NCBI RefSeq assembly: GCF_900116515.1
Contig: NZ_FPBA01000001.1
Coordinates: forward strand, 434,001-498,000
Direction of reading: 5' to 3'
Source of the DNA: Geodermatophilus amargosae
GTDB taxonomy: Bacteria; Actinomycetota; Actinomycetes; Mycobacteriales; Geodermatophilaceae
DNA: 64,000 bases
A model generated the notes under the pieces. The model ran no database searches. It was not told the origin of the DNA and saw only the letters and a program-made list of their open reading frames with translations. Shown in pieces: positions 49,308 to 61,070 of this stretch. The position numbers and the translations under genes are program-made. The stretch's first letter is position 1. Every line of letters begins with the position of its first letter.

Positions 49308-50810
49308 GTGACCGACGAACCCCCGGGCCCCCCGGACGACGAGCTCCCCGAACAGCTCCGGGTCCGCCGTGCCAAGCTCGACCGCCTGCGCGAGACCGGC
49401 GTCGACCCCTATCCGGTCACGCTGGAGCGCACCACCGCGCTGGCCGACGTCCGCGCCGCCCACCCCGACCTGCCGCCGGACACCATGACCGGCGGGAAGG
49501 TCGGCGTCACCGGCCGGGTGATCTTCAGCCGCAACACCGGGAAGCTCTGCTTCGCCACGCTGCGCGAAGGCGACGCCGAGCTGCAGGTCATGCTCTCCCG
49601 CGACCGGGTGGGCGAGGAGGCCCTGGCCGCGTGGAAGGCCGACGTCGACCTCGGCGACCACGTCCTCGTCACGGGCGAGGTGGGCACCTCCCGCCGCGGC
49701 GAGCTGTCGGTGTTCGCCGACTCCTGGCAGATGGCGGCCAAGGCGCTGCGGCCGCTGCCGGTGGCGCACAAGCCGATGAGCGAGGAGCTGCGGGTCCGCC
49801 GGCGCTACGTCGACCTCATCGTCCGCGACGAGGCGCGCCGCACGGTGCGCCAGCGGGCCCAGGTGACGGCGGCGCTGCGCGCCGGGCTCACCGGCCGCGG
49901 CTTCCTCGAGGTCGAGACGCCGATGCTGCAGACCGTGCACGGCGGCGCCGCGGCCCGGCCGTTCCGCACGCACGTGAACGCCTTCGACCTCGACCTGTAC
50001 CTGCGCATCGCGCCCGAGCTGTTCCTCAAGCGGTGCATCGTCGGCGGGCTGGAGAAGGTCTTCGAGATCAACCGCAACTTCCGCAACGAGGGCGCCGACA
50101 GCTCGCACTCGCCGGAGTTCGCGATGCTCGAGTTCTACGAGGCCTGGTCGGACTACCAGGGTGTGGCGCGCACCACCCGGGAACTGATCCAGGAGTGCTG
50201 CGCGGCGCTGTTCGGCGACCACGTCGCCCGCCACCACGACGGCACCGAGGTCGACCTGTCGGGGGAGTGGCCGCAGGTGCCGCTGTACACGCTGGTCTCC
50301 GACGCCGTCGGCGAGGAGGTCACCCCCGGGACGCCGGTCGAGCGGCTGCGGGAGCTGGCCGGGCGCCACGACGTCGGCGTCGACCCGGCGTGGCTGCCCG
50401 GCAAGGTCGTCGAGGAGCTGTTCGAGGCGCTGGTGCAGGACACCCTGCAGGCGCCGACGTTCGTCGTCGACTACCCCGTCGACACCTCGCCGCTGACCCG
50501 CGCGCACCGGTCCACGCCGGGCCTGGCGGAGAAGTGGGACCTCTACATCGGGGGCCTGGAGCGCGGCACCGGGTACTCCGAACTGGTCGACCCGGTGGTG
50601 CAGCGCGAGCGGTTCACCCAGCAGGCGCTGCTGGCCGCGGCCGGCGACCCCGAGGCGATGGTCCTCGACGAGGACTTCCTCGAGGCGCTCGAGTACGGGA
50701 TGCCGCCCAGCGGCGGCGTCGGCATGGGCATCGACCGGCTGATGATGACGCTGACCGGTCTCGGCATCAGAGAGACGATCCTGTTCCCTTTAGTGCGCCC
50801 CATTTCCTGA
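49308..50810 (+). CDS. lysS: Lysyl-tRNA synthetase, class II
   Basis: 500 aa. An N-terminal OB-fold anticodon-binding domain ([13 protein letters not shown]...KLCFATLR) precedes the class II core: motif 1 region FLEVETPML, motif 2 [11 protein letters not shown] with [12 protein letters not shown], and motif 3 GMGIDRLMM. Length is normal. The third-last region LFPLVRP uses a TTA Leu codon (50790-50792), rare in such GC-rich DNA, at the beginning of a locally AT-richer stretch that continues to lsr2. Confidence 0.95.
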   Translation: MTDEPPGPPDDELPEQLRVRRAKLDRLRETGVDPYPVTLERTTALADVRAAHPDLPPDTMTGGKVGVTGRVIFSRNTGKLCFATLREGDAELQVMLSRDRVGEEALAAWKADVDLGDHVLVTGEVGTSRRGELSVFADSWQMAAKALRPLPVAHKPMSEELRVRRRYVDLIVRDEARRTVRQRAQVTAALRAGLTGRGFLEVETPMLQTVHGGAAARPFRTHVNAFDLDLYLRIAPELFLKRCIVGGLEKVFEINRNFRNEGADSSHSPEFAMLEFYEAWSDYQGVARTTRELIQECCAALFGDHVARHHDGTEVDLSGEWPQVPLYTLVSDAVGEEVTPGTPVERLRELAGRHDVGVDPAWLPGKVVEELFEALVQDTLQAPTFVVDYPVDTSPLTRAHRSTPGLAEKWDLYIGGLERGTGYSELVDPVVQRERFTQQALLAAAGDPEAMVLDEDFLEALEYGMPPSGGVGMGIDRLMMTLTGLGIRETILFPLVRPIS

Positions 50811-50859
50811 AACACCCCGTGCCGATGTCGCCGATTCCCCGGAAAGGGCGACCCGCCGC

Positions 50860-50960
50860 CACTGATTTGACCTGGTGCGCCGATTGTGTGGTGGAATGGG
50901 CGCGTCGTCCACATAGGCGGCATTGTTCATCCGGCCACGGGGGCCGAGGAGGAGTGAGGA
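50860..50960 (+). promoter_or_regulatory. AT-richer lsr2 promoter region
   Basis: This 100-nt stretch is about 62% G+C against about 75% around it. TTGACC at 50867-50872 resembles a -35 box; TGGAAT at 50892-50897 is a possible -10 at a long 19-nt spacing. Lsr2 binds AT-rich DNA, so this could also be an autoregulatory site. The exact promoter is uncertain. Confidence 0.4.
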
Positions 50961-50964
50961 AAGA

Positions 50965-51318
50965 ATGGCGCGCAAGGTCCAGGTGATCCTGAGTGACGAC
51001 CTCGACGAGGACCTCCCCGCCGACGAGACGGTGAGTTTCTCGCTCGACGGGACCAGCTACGAGATCGACCTGTCCGACAAGAACGCGAAGGAACTGCGCG
51101 ACGCCTTCTCCCGTTACGTGCAGGCCGCCCGCAAGGTCGGCCGCGGCGGAGGCCGGGCCTCCGGTGCCGGCAAGTCCCGTGCCACCGGCGGCGGCGGGCG
51201 GATGGACCGCGAGCAGGCCGGCGCGATCCGCGACTGGGCCCGCAAGAACGGCCACAACGTCAGCGACCGCGGGCGCATCCCGGCCAGCGTCGTCGACGCC
51301 TACGAGGCCGCCCACTAG
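50965..51318 (+). CDS. lsr2: Lsr2 nucleoid-associated protein
   Basis: 117 aa. The N-terminal dimerisation domain starts [15 protein letters not shown] and ends near [14 protein letters not shown]; a Gly/Arg/Ser linker follows. The C-terminal DNA-binding domain has [25 protein letters not shown], with the AT-hook-like RGR that inserts into AT-rich minor groove. It works like H-NS, bridging and silencing AT-rich DNA. ATG 50965 has a GAGGAAAG ribosome site. Location between lysS and clpC is conserved. Confidence 0.96.
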   Translation: MARKVQVILSDDLDEDLPADETVSFSLDGTSYEIDLSDKNAKELRDAFSRYVQAARKVGRGGGRASGAGKSRATGGGGRMDREQAGAIRDWARKNGHNVSDRGRIPASVVDAYEAAH

Positions 51319-51392
51319 GAGCAGGAGCCCGCTGCCCCCCATCGCTCGCACGCTCGCGGCGGGACCCTGCAGCGGGGCCGTTCCAGGACGTC

Positions 51393-51431
51393 GCCGACGG
51401 CCCGGCACCCGGTGGGTGCCGGGCCGTCGGC
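51393..51431 (+). terminator. Terminator hairpin after lsr2
   Basis: A perfect 18-bp stem, GCCGACGGCCCGGCACCC with its complement, around a 3-nt loop, 75 nt after the lsr2 stop. Confidence 0.9.
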
Positions 51432-51542
51432 GTCCGCTGTCGGCGTAACCGGATCGGAACACCACTCGTCCACCATCGGTTGGACGGGACAGCCACCCAC
51501 CGCCCCGCCGGTCGCAGCCGACGGGACGGCGTGGTCCGTGAC

Positions 51543-51548
51543 TACAGT
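51543..51548 (+). promoter_or_regulatory. -10 element (TACAGT) for clpC
   Basis: TACAGT lies about 100 nt before ATG 51648 in the 329-nt lsr2-clpC spacer; the rest of that spacer holds the lsr2 terminator and the clpC leader. No CIRCE or HAIR operator is seen. Confidence 0.45.
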
Positions 51549-51647
51549 GGAATGACCGGTGCCCCAGCGCGCCGACGGACGTCGGGTGCTCCTCCCCACG
51601 AACGGGGAGGGCAGTGCCGGACCAGCCGGTCAGAGGAGAAGCAGCAG

Positions 51648-54191
<2,544 letters not shown>

Positions 54192-54208
54192 TCCCCTAGC
54201 AGGACCCG

Positions 54209-54244
54209 ACAGGGGCCGTCTCCCGCGAGGGAGGCGGCCCCTGT
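54209..54244. terminator. Terminator hairpin between clpC and mutY
   Basis: ACAGGGGCCGTCTCCC pairs with GGGAGGCGGCCCCTGT around a GCGA loop, 16 bp with one G-T pair. It lies between convergent genes and can serve both. Confidence 0.88.
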
Positions 54245-54293
54245 CGCGTCCGGGCGGAAGGCGTCCGGCGGGGAGCGTCCAGGCGGAGGGCGT

Positions 54294-55169
54294 TCAAGCG
54301 GGGAGTGCGAAGCGGCCGTCGGGGGTCTGCTCGACCAGCCCGTCGGCCAGCAGCGAGTCCAGGCACCGCGAGCGCTGCGCGGCGTCGTCCCAGGCCTCGT
54401 CGAGCGAGGACGCCGCCACCGGCCCCTCAGCGGCCCGCAGGACGTCCAGCAGCCGCCCCCGCACCTGGCGGTCGGTCCCGGTGAAGCGCTGCACCCGGCG
54501 GGCCGGACCGTCGTGCGCCGGTGACCCGGCCAGCCGCCAGGCGCAGCGGTCCCGCACCGGGCAGACGGCGCAGCGCGGCGTGCGGGCCACGCAGACCAGG
54601 GCGCCGAGCTCCATCGCCGCCACCGAGAACCGGCACGCCCGCTCCCGGCCGGCCGGCGCCAGCGCCGCGACGTCGGTGAGGTCGGAGGGGCGCGCGGTCC
54701 CGGCCTCGGCGCGGCCGTGCACCAGCCGGGCCACCACCCGCCGCACGTTGGTGTCCACCACCGGCTGGGGCGTCCCGTGGCCGAAGCAGGCGACCGCCCG
54801 GGCGGTGTAGGTGCCGATGCCCGGCAGCGCCTCCAGGGCCGCCACGTCGGCCGGGACGGCGCCGCCGTGCCGCTCGGTGAGCGCGACGGCGGTCTCGCGC
54901 AGCCGCAGGGCCCGGCGCGGATAGCCGAGCTTCCCCCACATGCGGATGACCTCCGCCGGTGAGGCCGCGGCCAGGTCGGCCGGCGTCGGCCAGCGGGCCA
55001 TCCAGGCGGCCCACACCGGCTCGACCCGGGCCACCGGGGTCTGCTGCAGCATCACCTCGCTGACGAGCACCGCCCACGGGTCCACGCCTGGCCGGCGCCA
55101 GGGCAGGTTGCGGGCGGCGGTGTCGTACCAGTCGACGAGGGCGTCCCCCAGTCCGGCCGTGCTGCTCAC
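54294..55169 (-). CDS. mutY: A/G-specific adenine glycosylase
   Basis: 291 aa, removes adenine opposite 8-oxoguanine. LPWRRPGVDPWAVLVSEVMLQQT holds the catalytic Glu, LPGIGTYTARAV is the helix-hairpin-helix, VDTNVRRV contains the catalytic Asp, and the [4Fe-4S] cluster motif C-x6-C-x2-C-x5-C is in CVARTPRCAVCPVRDRC. The C-terminal domain after the cluster is short (about 75 residues) and lacks an obvious NUDIX-like 8-oxoG reader, close to the size of mycobacterial MutY. GTG 55169 is divergent from the 55247 gene. Confidence 0.93.
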   Translation of the reverse strand: MSSTAGLGDALVDWYDTAARNLPWRRPGVDPWAVLVSEVMLQQTPVARVEPVWAAWMARWPTPADLAAASPAEVIRMWGKLGYPRRALRLRETAVALTERHGGAVPADVAALEALPGIGTYTARAVACFGHGTPQPVVDTNVRRVVARLVHGRAEAGTARPSDLTDVAALAPAGRERACRFSVAAMELGALVCVARTPRCAVCPVRDRCAWRLAGSPAHDGPARRVQRFTGTDRQVRGRLLDVLRAAEGPVAASSLDEAWDDAAQRSRCLDSLLADGLVEQTPDGRFALPA

Positions 55170-55233
55170 GGGGGACCAGTGTGCCCGGCCCGGACCACGG
55201 CGTGCCCCCTCGGGACGGCCTGGCGGTGCCGAC

Positions 55234-55239
55234 TACGGT
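55234..55239 (+). promoter_or_regulatory. -10 element (TACGGT) for the 55247 gene
   Basis: TACGGT precedes GTG 55247 by 7 nt. It decides the start: the frame is open 22 codons further upstream, but that DNA would be promoter. Confidence 0.5.
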
Positions 55240-55246
55240 CGCCTTC

Positions 55247-55936
55247 GTGCTGCACCCGGTCGGGCCCCTGCCGGCCGCCGTCTACTGGAGACGGCGGCTG
55301 CTCGTGCTCGTGCTGCTGGTGGCCGTCCTCGGGGGCGGCAGCTGGCTCGGGGTGGCGCTGCTGACCGGCTCGGAGGGGACCGCGTCGGCCGCCGGGACCT
55401 CCGAGGCCGCGTCGTCGTCGTCCGCCGCGGAGCCGCCCGCGCTGGACCGGGTGGTCCCGTCGCTGGCCGGCGTCCAGACCCCCACGCCGCCGCCCACCGC
55501 GGCACCGGCCGAGCCCGTGCCCCCGGCCGCCCCGGTCCAGGAGGCCGGTGCGCCCTGTTCCGACGACGTCGTCGCGCTGGAGGTCCGCACGCCCGGCACC
55601 GTCGCCGCGGGGTCCTCGCCGACGCTCGAGCTGGTCGTCACGAACACCGCGGCGGTGCCGTGCACGCGGGTGCTGGACGCCCAGCTGCAGGAGATGGTGC
55701 TGCTCGACGCGGCGGGCACGCGGGTGTGGGGGAGCAACGACTGCCAGCCCGAGACGAGCGCCGACACGCGCACGCTGGCGCCCGGCGAGCAGGTGGTGTT
55801 CCCGCTGACGTGGAGCGGCCTGACCAGCGAGCCGAGCTGCACCGCGCCGCGGGTGGCGGTGGCGCCGGGTCAGTACGTGGTGCGCGCCCGGCTGGATGCG
55901 AAGACCAGCCCCGACGCCGTGCTCCAGGTGACCTGA
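55247..55936 (+). CDS. Exported single-pass protein next to disA (Rv3587c-position)
   Basis: 229 aa. A short basic N-terminus (HPVGPLPAAVYWRRR) precedes one membrane segment (about residues 18-40), a Ser/Ala/Pro-rich linker and an extracytoplasmic domain of about 120 residues with two pairs of Cys (CSDDVVALEVRTPG, PCTRVL, NDCQPET, PSCTAPR) likely to form disulfides. The domain has an immunoglobulin-like strand pattern. A comparable protein lies beside disA in mycobacteria (Rv3587c). Function unknown. Confidence 0.75.
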   Translation: MLHPVGPLPAAVYWRRRLLVLVLLVAVLGGGSWLGVALLTGSEGTASAAGTSEAASSSSAAEPPALDRVVPSLAGVQTPTPPPTAAPAEPVPPAAPVQEAGAPCSDDVVALEVRTPGTVAAGSSPTLELVVTNTAAVPCTRVLDAQLQEMVLLDAAGTRVWGSNDCQPETSADTRTLAPGEQVVFPLTWSGLTSEPSCTAPRVAVAPGQYVVRARLDAKTSPDAVLQVT

Positions 55937-55938
55937 CC

Positions 55939-55979
55939 GGCCCCGTCCCGAGCTCGTGGGGGACGAGGAGGACGGGGTC
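55939..55979. terminator. Hairpin between convergent genes
   Basis: GGCCCCGTCC pairs with GGACGGGGTC (one G-T) and an inner CTCGT/ACGAG stem extends it. It separates the 55247 gene from disA. Confidence 0.6.
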
Positions 55980-55985
55980 CTTGCT

Positions 55986-57074
55986 TCAGCTGTAGCGGTC
56001 GAGGATCGAGGTCTCGGCCAGCCGGGACAGGCCCTCGCGGATGCCCCGGGCCCGGGCCTCACCCACGCCCTCGACGGCGAGCAGGTCCTCGATGGTGGCC
56101 GCCAGCAGCTTCTGCAGGCCGCCGAAGTGGTCGACCAGGCGGTCGATGATCGCGGCCGGCAGGCGCGGCACCCGGGCCAGCAGCCGGTAGCCGCGCGGGC
56201 TGACGGGGGAGTCCAGCGCGTCGGCCGACGTGGGCAGGCCGTAGCACCGGGAGACGGCGGACAGGTCGAGCAGCTCGGTGGCCGACAGCGTGCGCAGGTC
56301 GGTGAGCACGTCCTCGATGGTGCGTGGCCGGCGGGTGCCCGCGGCGGGCAGGTAGTCGCGCACCAGCAGCGCACGGTCCTCCTCGACGCCGGCGAGCATC
56401 TCGTCGAGCTGCAGCGCCAGCAGCCGGCCGTCGGTGCCCAGCTCGACGACGAAGCCCTCGATCTCGTCGGCGATGCGACGCACCATCTCCAGCCGCTGGC
56501 TGACGCTCATCGCGTCGCGGACGGTGACGAGGTCCTCGATCTCCAGCGCCGACAGGGTGCTGGCGACCTCGTCGAGGCGCAGCTTGTAGCGCTCCAGCGC
56601 CGCCAGGGCCTGGTTGGCGCGGGCGAGGATCGTCGTCGGGTGCTCGAGGGTGTAGCGCCGTCCGGCGACGTAGACGCTGATGATGTGCATCGACTGGCTG
56701 ACCGAGATGACCGGGAAGCCGCTCTGCACGGCCACCCGCTCGGCGGTCCGGTGCCGGGTGCCCGACTCCTCGGTGGGCACGGTCGGGTCGGGCATCAGGT
56801 GCACGCCGGCCCGCACGATGCGCAGCCCGTCGGAGGACAGGATGACCGCGCCGTCCATCTTGGCCAGCTCGCGCAGCCGCGTCGCCGACAGTGCGACGTC
56901 GAGGGCGAAGCCGCCGGTGCAGATGGACTCCACGACCCGGTCGTAGCCGAGCACGATCAGCGCGCCGGTGCGGCCGGCCAGGATGCGCTCCAGGCCGTCG
57001 CGCAGCGCGGTCCCCGGGGCGATGCGGCCGAGGAGTTCGCGCAGGGCGACCTCGGAGTCCACAGCGGGGGGCAC
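55986..57074 (-). CDS. disA: DNA integrity scanning diadenylate cyclase DisA
   Basis: 362 aa, synthesises c-di-AMP and senses branched DNA. The DAC domain has MDGAVILS (DGA motif) and [11 protein letters not shown] (RHR motif); a helical spine follows and the C-terminal helix-hairpin-helix domain has [17 protein letters not shown] 57074 has AGGAG six nt upstream and gives the standard length (B. subtilis 360 aa); the frame is open 16 codons further, to a GTG at 57122 lying on the putative -10. Neighbour of radA, which modulates DisA in Bacillus. Confidence 0.95.
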   Translation of the reverse strand: MPPAVDSEVALRELLGRIAPGTALRDGLERILAGRTGALIVLGYDRVVESICTGGFALDVALSATRLRELAKMDGAVILSSDGLRIVRAGVHLMPDPTVPTEESGTRHRTAERVAVQSGFPVISVSQSMHIISVYVAGRRYTLEHPTTILARANQALAALERYKLRLDEVASTLSALEIEDLVTVRDAMSVSQRLEMVRRIADEIEGFVVELGTDGRLLALQLDEMLAGVEEDRALLVRDYLPAAGTRRPRTIEDVLTDLRTLSATELLDLSAVSRCYGLPTSADALDSPVSPRGYRLLARVPRLPAAIIDRLVDHFGGLQKLLAATIEDLLAVEGVGEARARGIREGLSRLAETSILDRYS

Positions 57075-57108
57075 GGGCGCTCCTGACGTCGTCGTGGTAC
57101 GGCGGCTG

Positions 57109-57114
57109 AGTCTA
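57109..57114 (-). promoter_or_regulatory. -10 element (TAGACT) for disA
   Basis: On the minus strand TAGACT lies about 35 nt before GTG 57074, leaving a short leader with the AGGAG site. It supports the shorter disA start. Confidence 0.4.
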
Positions 57115-57170
57115 CGTGGCACGCGGGCCCGCCGGTCGCGAGCGGGGGGTGGCAGACGCGGGGACCGCGC

Positions 57171-58544
57171 TCACCCGGGGAAGAGCCCGGCGAGCGCGGC
57201 GCCCAGGTCGGGGACCTCCATGAGCCGCATGCCCTGCGGCGCCTGGCCGGCGTCGGGTGGCACCAACGCGAGCCGGTAGCCCTGGCGGGCCGCCTCGGCG
57301 AGCCGCCGGCCGGTGCCGCCGACCCGGCGGATCTCGCCGGACAGCCCGACCTCGCCGAGCGCGATCATGCCCTCGGGCAGCGGGGTGTCCTTGGACGCCG
57401 AGGCGATGGCCAGCGCCAGCGCGAGGTCGGCCGCGGGCTCGGCGATCTTCACGCCGCCGACCGAGGCGGCGAAGACGTCGGCGTCGGCCAGGCGGACACC
57501 ACCCCGTCGCTCGACGACGGCGTTCACCATCGCGACCCGCTGCGAGTCCAGCCCGCTGACCGCCCGGCGCGGGGAACCGCCGCCGGCGCTCGTGGCCACC
57601 AGCGCCTGCACCTCGGCGAGCAGCGGCCGGCTGCCCTCCATGGTCACGGTGACGCAACTGCCGGGCACCGAGGCGGTGCGGCGGGACACGAACAGGTGCG
57701 ACGGGTCCGGGACCCCGACCACGCCGCCGTCACCGATCTCGAAGCAGCCGATCTCGTCGGCCGGGCCGAAGCGGTTCTTGGTGGCCCGCACCAGGCGCAG
57801 CGTGGAGTGCCGCTCGCCGTCGAAGGACACCACGACGTCGACCAGGTGCTCCAGGGCCCGGGGGCCGGCGATGGCGCCGTCCTTGGTGACGTGCCCGACC
57901 AGGATCGTGGTCATCCCGCGGGACTTGGCGACGGCGGCCAGCGCCGTGGCGACCGCGCGGACCTGGCTGGCGCCGCCGTCGGTGCCGTCGACGGCGGGGG
58001 AGCGGACGGTCTGCACGCTGTCGAGGACCAGCAGCGAGGGGGCGACCTGCTCGACGTGGGCGAGGACGGCCGACAGCTCGGTCTCGGCGGCCAGGTACAG
58101 CCGGGGGTGCAGCGCGTCGATCCGCTCGGCGCGCAGCCGGACCTGCGCGGCGGACTCCTCGCCGGAGACCACGAGCGTGGGTCCGTTGGCCGCCGCGACC
58201 CGGTGGGCGACCTCGAGCAGCAGCGTGGACTTGCCCACCCCGGGCTCGCCGGCCACCAGCACGACGGCGCCGGGGACCAGGCCGCCGCCGAGGACGCGGT
58301 CGAACTCGGCGATCCCGGTGGGGACCGCACGGGCGCCGGCGAGCTCGACCTGGGCGATCGGGCGGGCCGGCGCGGTGACCGGGCCCGCGGCGACCGCGCG
58401 CAGGGCCGGCGCCGGGGCGCTGACCTCCTGCAGGGTGCCCCAGGCCTGGCACTCCGGGCACTTGCCCATCCACTTCGCCGACGCGTAGCCGCACTCGGTG
58501 CAGCGGTGGGCGGGACGGGCGGACTTCACTCCGGAGGGGGGCAC
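57171..58544 (-). CDS. radA: DNA repair protein RadA (Sms)
   Basis: 457 aa. The N-terminal zinc finger CTECGYASAKWMGKCPEC (about 15-32), RecA-like Walker A GEPGVGKSTL, the RadA-specific KNRFG motif and a Lon-type C-terminal domain (DVFAASVGGVKIAEPAADLALALAI) are all present. It is a branch-migration helicase in recombination. GTG 58544 is preceded by TACCGT with a 6-nt gap. It lies about 100 nt upstream of disA on the same strand. Confidence 0.95.
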   Translation of the reverse strand: MPPSGVKSARPAHRCTECGYASAKWMGKCPECQAWGTLQEVSAPAPALRAVAAGPVTAPARPIAQVELAGARAVPTGIAEFDRVLGGGLVPGAVVLVAGEPGVGKSTLLLEVAHRVAAANGPTLVVSGEESAAQVRLRAERIDALHPRLYLAAETELSAVLAHVEQVAPSLLVLDSVQTVRSPAVDGTDGGASQVRAVATALAAVAKSRGMTTILVGHVTKDGAIAGPRALEHLVDVVVSFDGERHSTLRLVRATKNRFGPADEIGCFEIGDGGVVGVPDPSHLFVSRRTASVPGSCVTVTMEGSRPLLAEVQALVATSAGGGSPRRAVSGLDSQRVAMVNAVVERRGGVRLADADVFAASVGGVKIAEPAADLALALAIASASKDTPLPEGMIALGEVGLSGEIRRVGGTGRRLAEAARQGYRLALVPPDAGQAPQGMRLMEVPDLGAALAGLFPG

Positions 58545-58550
58545 GCCGCC

Positions 58551-58556
58551 ACGGTA
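58551..58556 (-). promoter_or_regulatory. -10 element (TACCGT) for a leaderless radA transcript
   Basis: On the minus strand TACCGT ends 6 nt before GTG 58544. Confidence 0.5.
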
Positions 58557-58619
58557 GGTGCGGCCACCGACACTCCCGGGGGAGGCGCGGACGGGGAGGT
58601 GCAGGAGGCTGACGAGGCG

Positions 58620-59324
58620 TCACTCCGCCTCGGTGTCCTCCTCGCTCTCCGGGTTCTCCTGCTCGGTGCCCTCCTCGAAGTTGAAGGGCTCCGGGCGCTC
58701 GATGGCCTCCTCCGGGCCGGCCACCAGCACCTGCGTGGTGATCTCGCCGGCCTGCTCGAAGGAGAACGTGACGGTCAGCGTCTGGCCGGGCGTCAGCTCC
58801 TCGCCGAGGTCCTGCAGCGTGATCGTGGCGCCGTCCTCGCGCCCGATGTAGAGCGCGGTGTCGGCGGGGAGGTCGAGCGAGAGCGTGCTGCTCGCCGAGG
58901 GGGTCGCGCTCGGCGCGGCGGGCGCGGAGGGGGAGGACCCCGGGGTGGCGCCGGTGGTGCCCGGCGTCGGGGTGGCCGTGGGCTGGTCGCCCGCCGGTGA
59001 CGACGGCGAGGGGGTGGGGCCGGTCGCCGCGACCAGCACGCCGTCGAAGCCCTCGCCCTCGATGCCGGTGAGGGTGTCGTCGGCGTTCGAGGCGTTGATG
59101 ATCGAGATGATCAGCTCGGCGTCGTCACCTTCCTCGTACCGGCCGCCCTCGGGGTAGGCGAGCAGCACCTGGCGCAGCAGGATGTCCTCCACCTGCGCCT
59201 GGGGGCCGACCTTGTCGCGGTCCTGGGTGCCGGTCTGGGTGACCTGTCCGCCACTGCACGCGCCGAGCGCGACCGGGCTGAGGACGAGGGCACCAGTCAC
59301 GGCGGCGCGCAGCGCGCGGTTCAC
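58620..59324 (-). CDS. Lipoprotein at the lpqE position
   Basis: 234 aa. Signal peptide with lipobox ALGAC near residue 23, then a beta-rich domain interrupted by a Ser/Pro/Thr/Ala linker (TPSPSSPAGDQPTATPTPG) of about 50 residues, and a Glu-rich acidic tail. Its position between carD and radA matches LpqE in M. tuberculosis, and the domain pieces (DILLRQVLLAYPEGG, LYIGREDGATITLQDL) fit a small extracytoplasmic beta domain. Function unknown. GTG 59324 has GGAGG eleven nt upstream. Confidence 0.75.
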   Translation of the reverse strand: MNRALRAAVTGALVLSPVALGACSGGQVTQTGTQDRDKVGPQAQVEDILLRQVLLAYPEGGRYEEGDDAELIISIINASNADDTLTGIEGEGFDGVLVAATGPTPSPSSPAGDQPTATPTPGTTGATPGSSPSAPAAPSATPSASSTLSLDLPADTALYIGREDGATITLQDLGEELTPGQTLTVTFSFEQAGEITTQVLVAGPEEAIERPEPFNFEEGTEQENPESEEDTEAE

Positions 59325-59429
59325 AGCGGTCGACCTCCAGCGAGCACGTGCCGGCCACCGTGTCTTCGATGGCCCGAGTCGCGCCGAGCCTAACGGTCCC
59401 CCCACGATGTCCGCCGGGAGGTGAGGCCG

Positions 59430-60995
59430 ATGGTGCGCCCCGGACCCGGTGGCGGCGCCGCGGAGCGCGACCCTGCCCTGGCCGACTTCCCCGAGCGGTC
59501 CCCGGCCACCCGCCGCTGGACCTTCGCCGACCAGCTGGGCCCGCACTTCCTCGACGCGCCGGACCAGCCCGTCCTGCTCATCGAGTCCAAGGCGGTGTTC
59601 GCGCGGCGGCGGTTCCACCGGCAGAAGGCGCACCTGGTGCTCTCCGCGCTGCGCCACCGCGCCGCGGAGCTCGGCGACCAGGCGCACCTGCACCAGGTCA
59701 CCACCTACGCCGAGGCGCTGGACCGCTACGACGAGCCGGTGAGCGTGTGCGCGCCCACCACCTGGAGCAGCCGCGACTACGTGCTGCGCCGTCCCGGGCT
59801 GCAGGTGCTCGCCGCGCGCGGGTTCGTCAGCAGCCAGGGCGAGTTCGCGCGCTGGGCGGAGGGACGCGGGCGGCGCCGGCTGCTGATGGAGGACTTCTAC
59901 CGCGACGCCCGCCGGCGCCTCGGCGTCCTCATGGACGGCGCGGAGCCGCTGGGCGGCACGTGGAACCTCGACCACGAGAACCGCGAGCCCGCGCCGGCGG
60001 ACGGCCGGTCCCCGGCGCCGGAGCCCTGGTGGCCGACCGAGGACGAGATCGACGAGCAGGTGCGCGCCGACCTCGACCGCTGGGAGGCCGACGGCGAGGT
60101 CTCCTTCGTCGGCGACGACGGCCGCCGGCTGTTCCCGGTCACCCGCGAGGAGGCGATCACCCGGCTGCACGACTTCCTGCGCTCGCGGCTGGGCGCCTTC
60201 GGCCCGCACGAGGACGCGATGCTCGCCGGCGAGCGCTGGCTGGCGCACTCGCTGCTGTCGCCGGCGATCAACCTCGGCCTGCTCGACCCGCTGGAGGTCG
60301 TGCACGCCGCCGAGGACACCGCCCGCGCGGCCGCCGCGGACGGGGAGCCGCTGCCGCTCAACAGCGTCGAGGGCTTCGTCCGGCAGGTCATGGGCTGGCG
60401 CGACTACATCTGGCACATGTACTGGCACCTGGGCCGGGACTTCCGGCACGCCAACTTCCTCCGCGCCACCGAGCCGGTGCCGGGGTGGATGGCCGAGCTC
60501 GACGGGTCCGCCGTCGACGCCGCGTGCCTGTCCGACGTCCTGGACGACCTGCGCCGTGACGGCTGGGTGCACCACATCCCGCGGCTGATGGTGCTCGGCA
60601 ACTACGCGCTGCAGCGCGGCATCGACCCGCTGGCGATGACCGACTGGTTCCACCGCACGTTCGTCGACGGCTACGACTGGGTGATGGTCGCCAACGTCGT
60701 CGGGATGAGCCAGCACGCCGACGGCGGGGCGCTGGCGACCAAGCCCTACGCCGCCGGTGGCGCCTACATCGACCGGATGAGCGACTACTGCGGCGGGTGC
60801 CCCTACGACCCGAAGCGGCGGCTCGGCGACGACGCCTGCCCGTACACCGCCGGCTACTGGGCCTTCCTCGAGCGCAACCGCGAGCGGCTGGCCGGCAACC
60901 AGCGCATGCGCCGTCCGCTGCAGGGCCTGGACCGGCTGAAGGACCTGCCGCTGGTCGTCGAGCAGGAGGCCGCCCGGGGCACGTCGGCACCCTGA
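59430..60995 (+). CDS. FeS-BCP/CryPro photolyase (PhrB-type)
   Basis: 521 aa member of the iron-sulfur bacterial cryptochrome/photolyase group, whose Agrobacterium PhrB repairs (6-4) photoproducts. The N-terminal antenna-type domain includes DQLGPHFLD and LLIESKAVF. The cluster Cys are 366, 454, 457 and 470; the spacing (88, 3, 13) equals that of PhrB (350, 438, 441, 454). FAD-site sequences include GWRDYIWHMYW and ANVVGMSQHADGG. ATG 59430 has GGGAGG eight nt upstream. It reads away from the lipoprotein gene. Substrate specificity for (6-4) lesions is inferred from the family. Confidence 0.9.
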   Translation: MVRPGPGGGAAERDPALADFPERSPATRRWTFADQLGPHFLDAPDQPVLLIESKAVFARRRFHRQKAHLVLSALRHRAAELGDQAHLHQVTTYAEALDRYDEPVSVCAPTTWSSRDYVLRRPGLQVLAARGFVSSQGEFARWAEGRGRRRLLMEDFYRDARRRLGVLMDGAEPLGGTWNLDHENREPAPADGRSPAPEPWWPTEDEIDEQVRADLDRWEADGEVSFVGDDGRRLFPVTREEAITRLHDFLRSRLGAFGPHEDAMLAGERWLAHSLLSPAINLGLLDPLEVVHAAEDTARAAAADGEPLPLNSVEGFVRQVMGWRDYIWHMYWHLGRDFRHANFLRATEPVPGWMAELDGSAVDAACLSDVLDDLRRDGWVHHIPRLMVLGNYALQRGIDPLAMTDWFHRTFVDGYDWVMVANVVGMSQHADGGALATKPYAAGGAYIDRMSDYCGGCPYDPKRRLGDDACPYTAGYWAFLERNRERLAGNQRMRRPLQGLDRLKDLPLVVEQEAARGTSAP

Positions 60996-61070
60996 CGGGT
61001 GGCGCCGGTCCAGTCCGGCCCTCCACCTGCCGATGCCTCTCCCGCACGGGGGACGGCACGGGAGGTGCGG

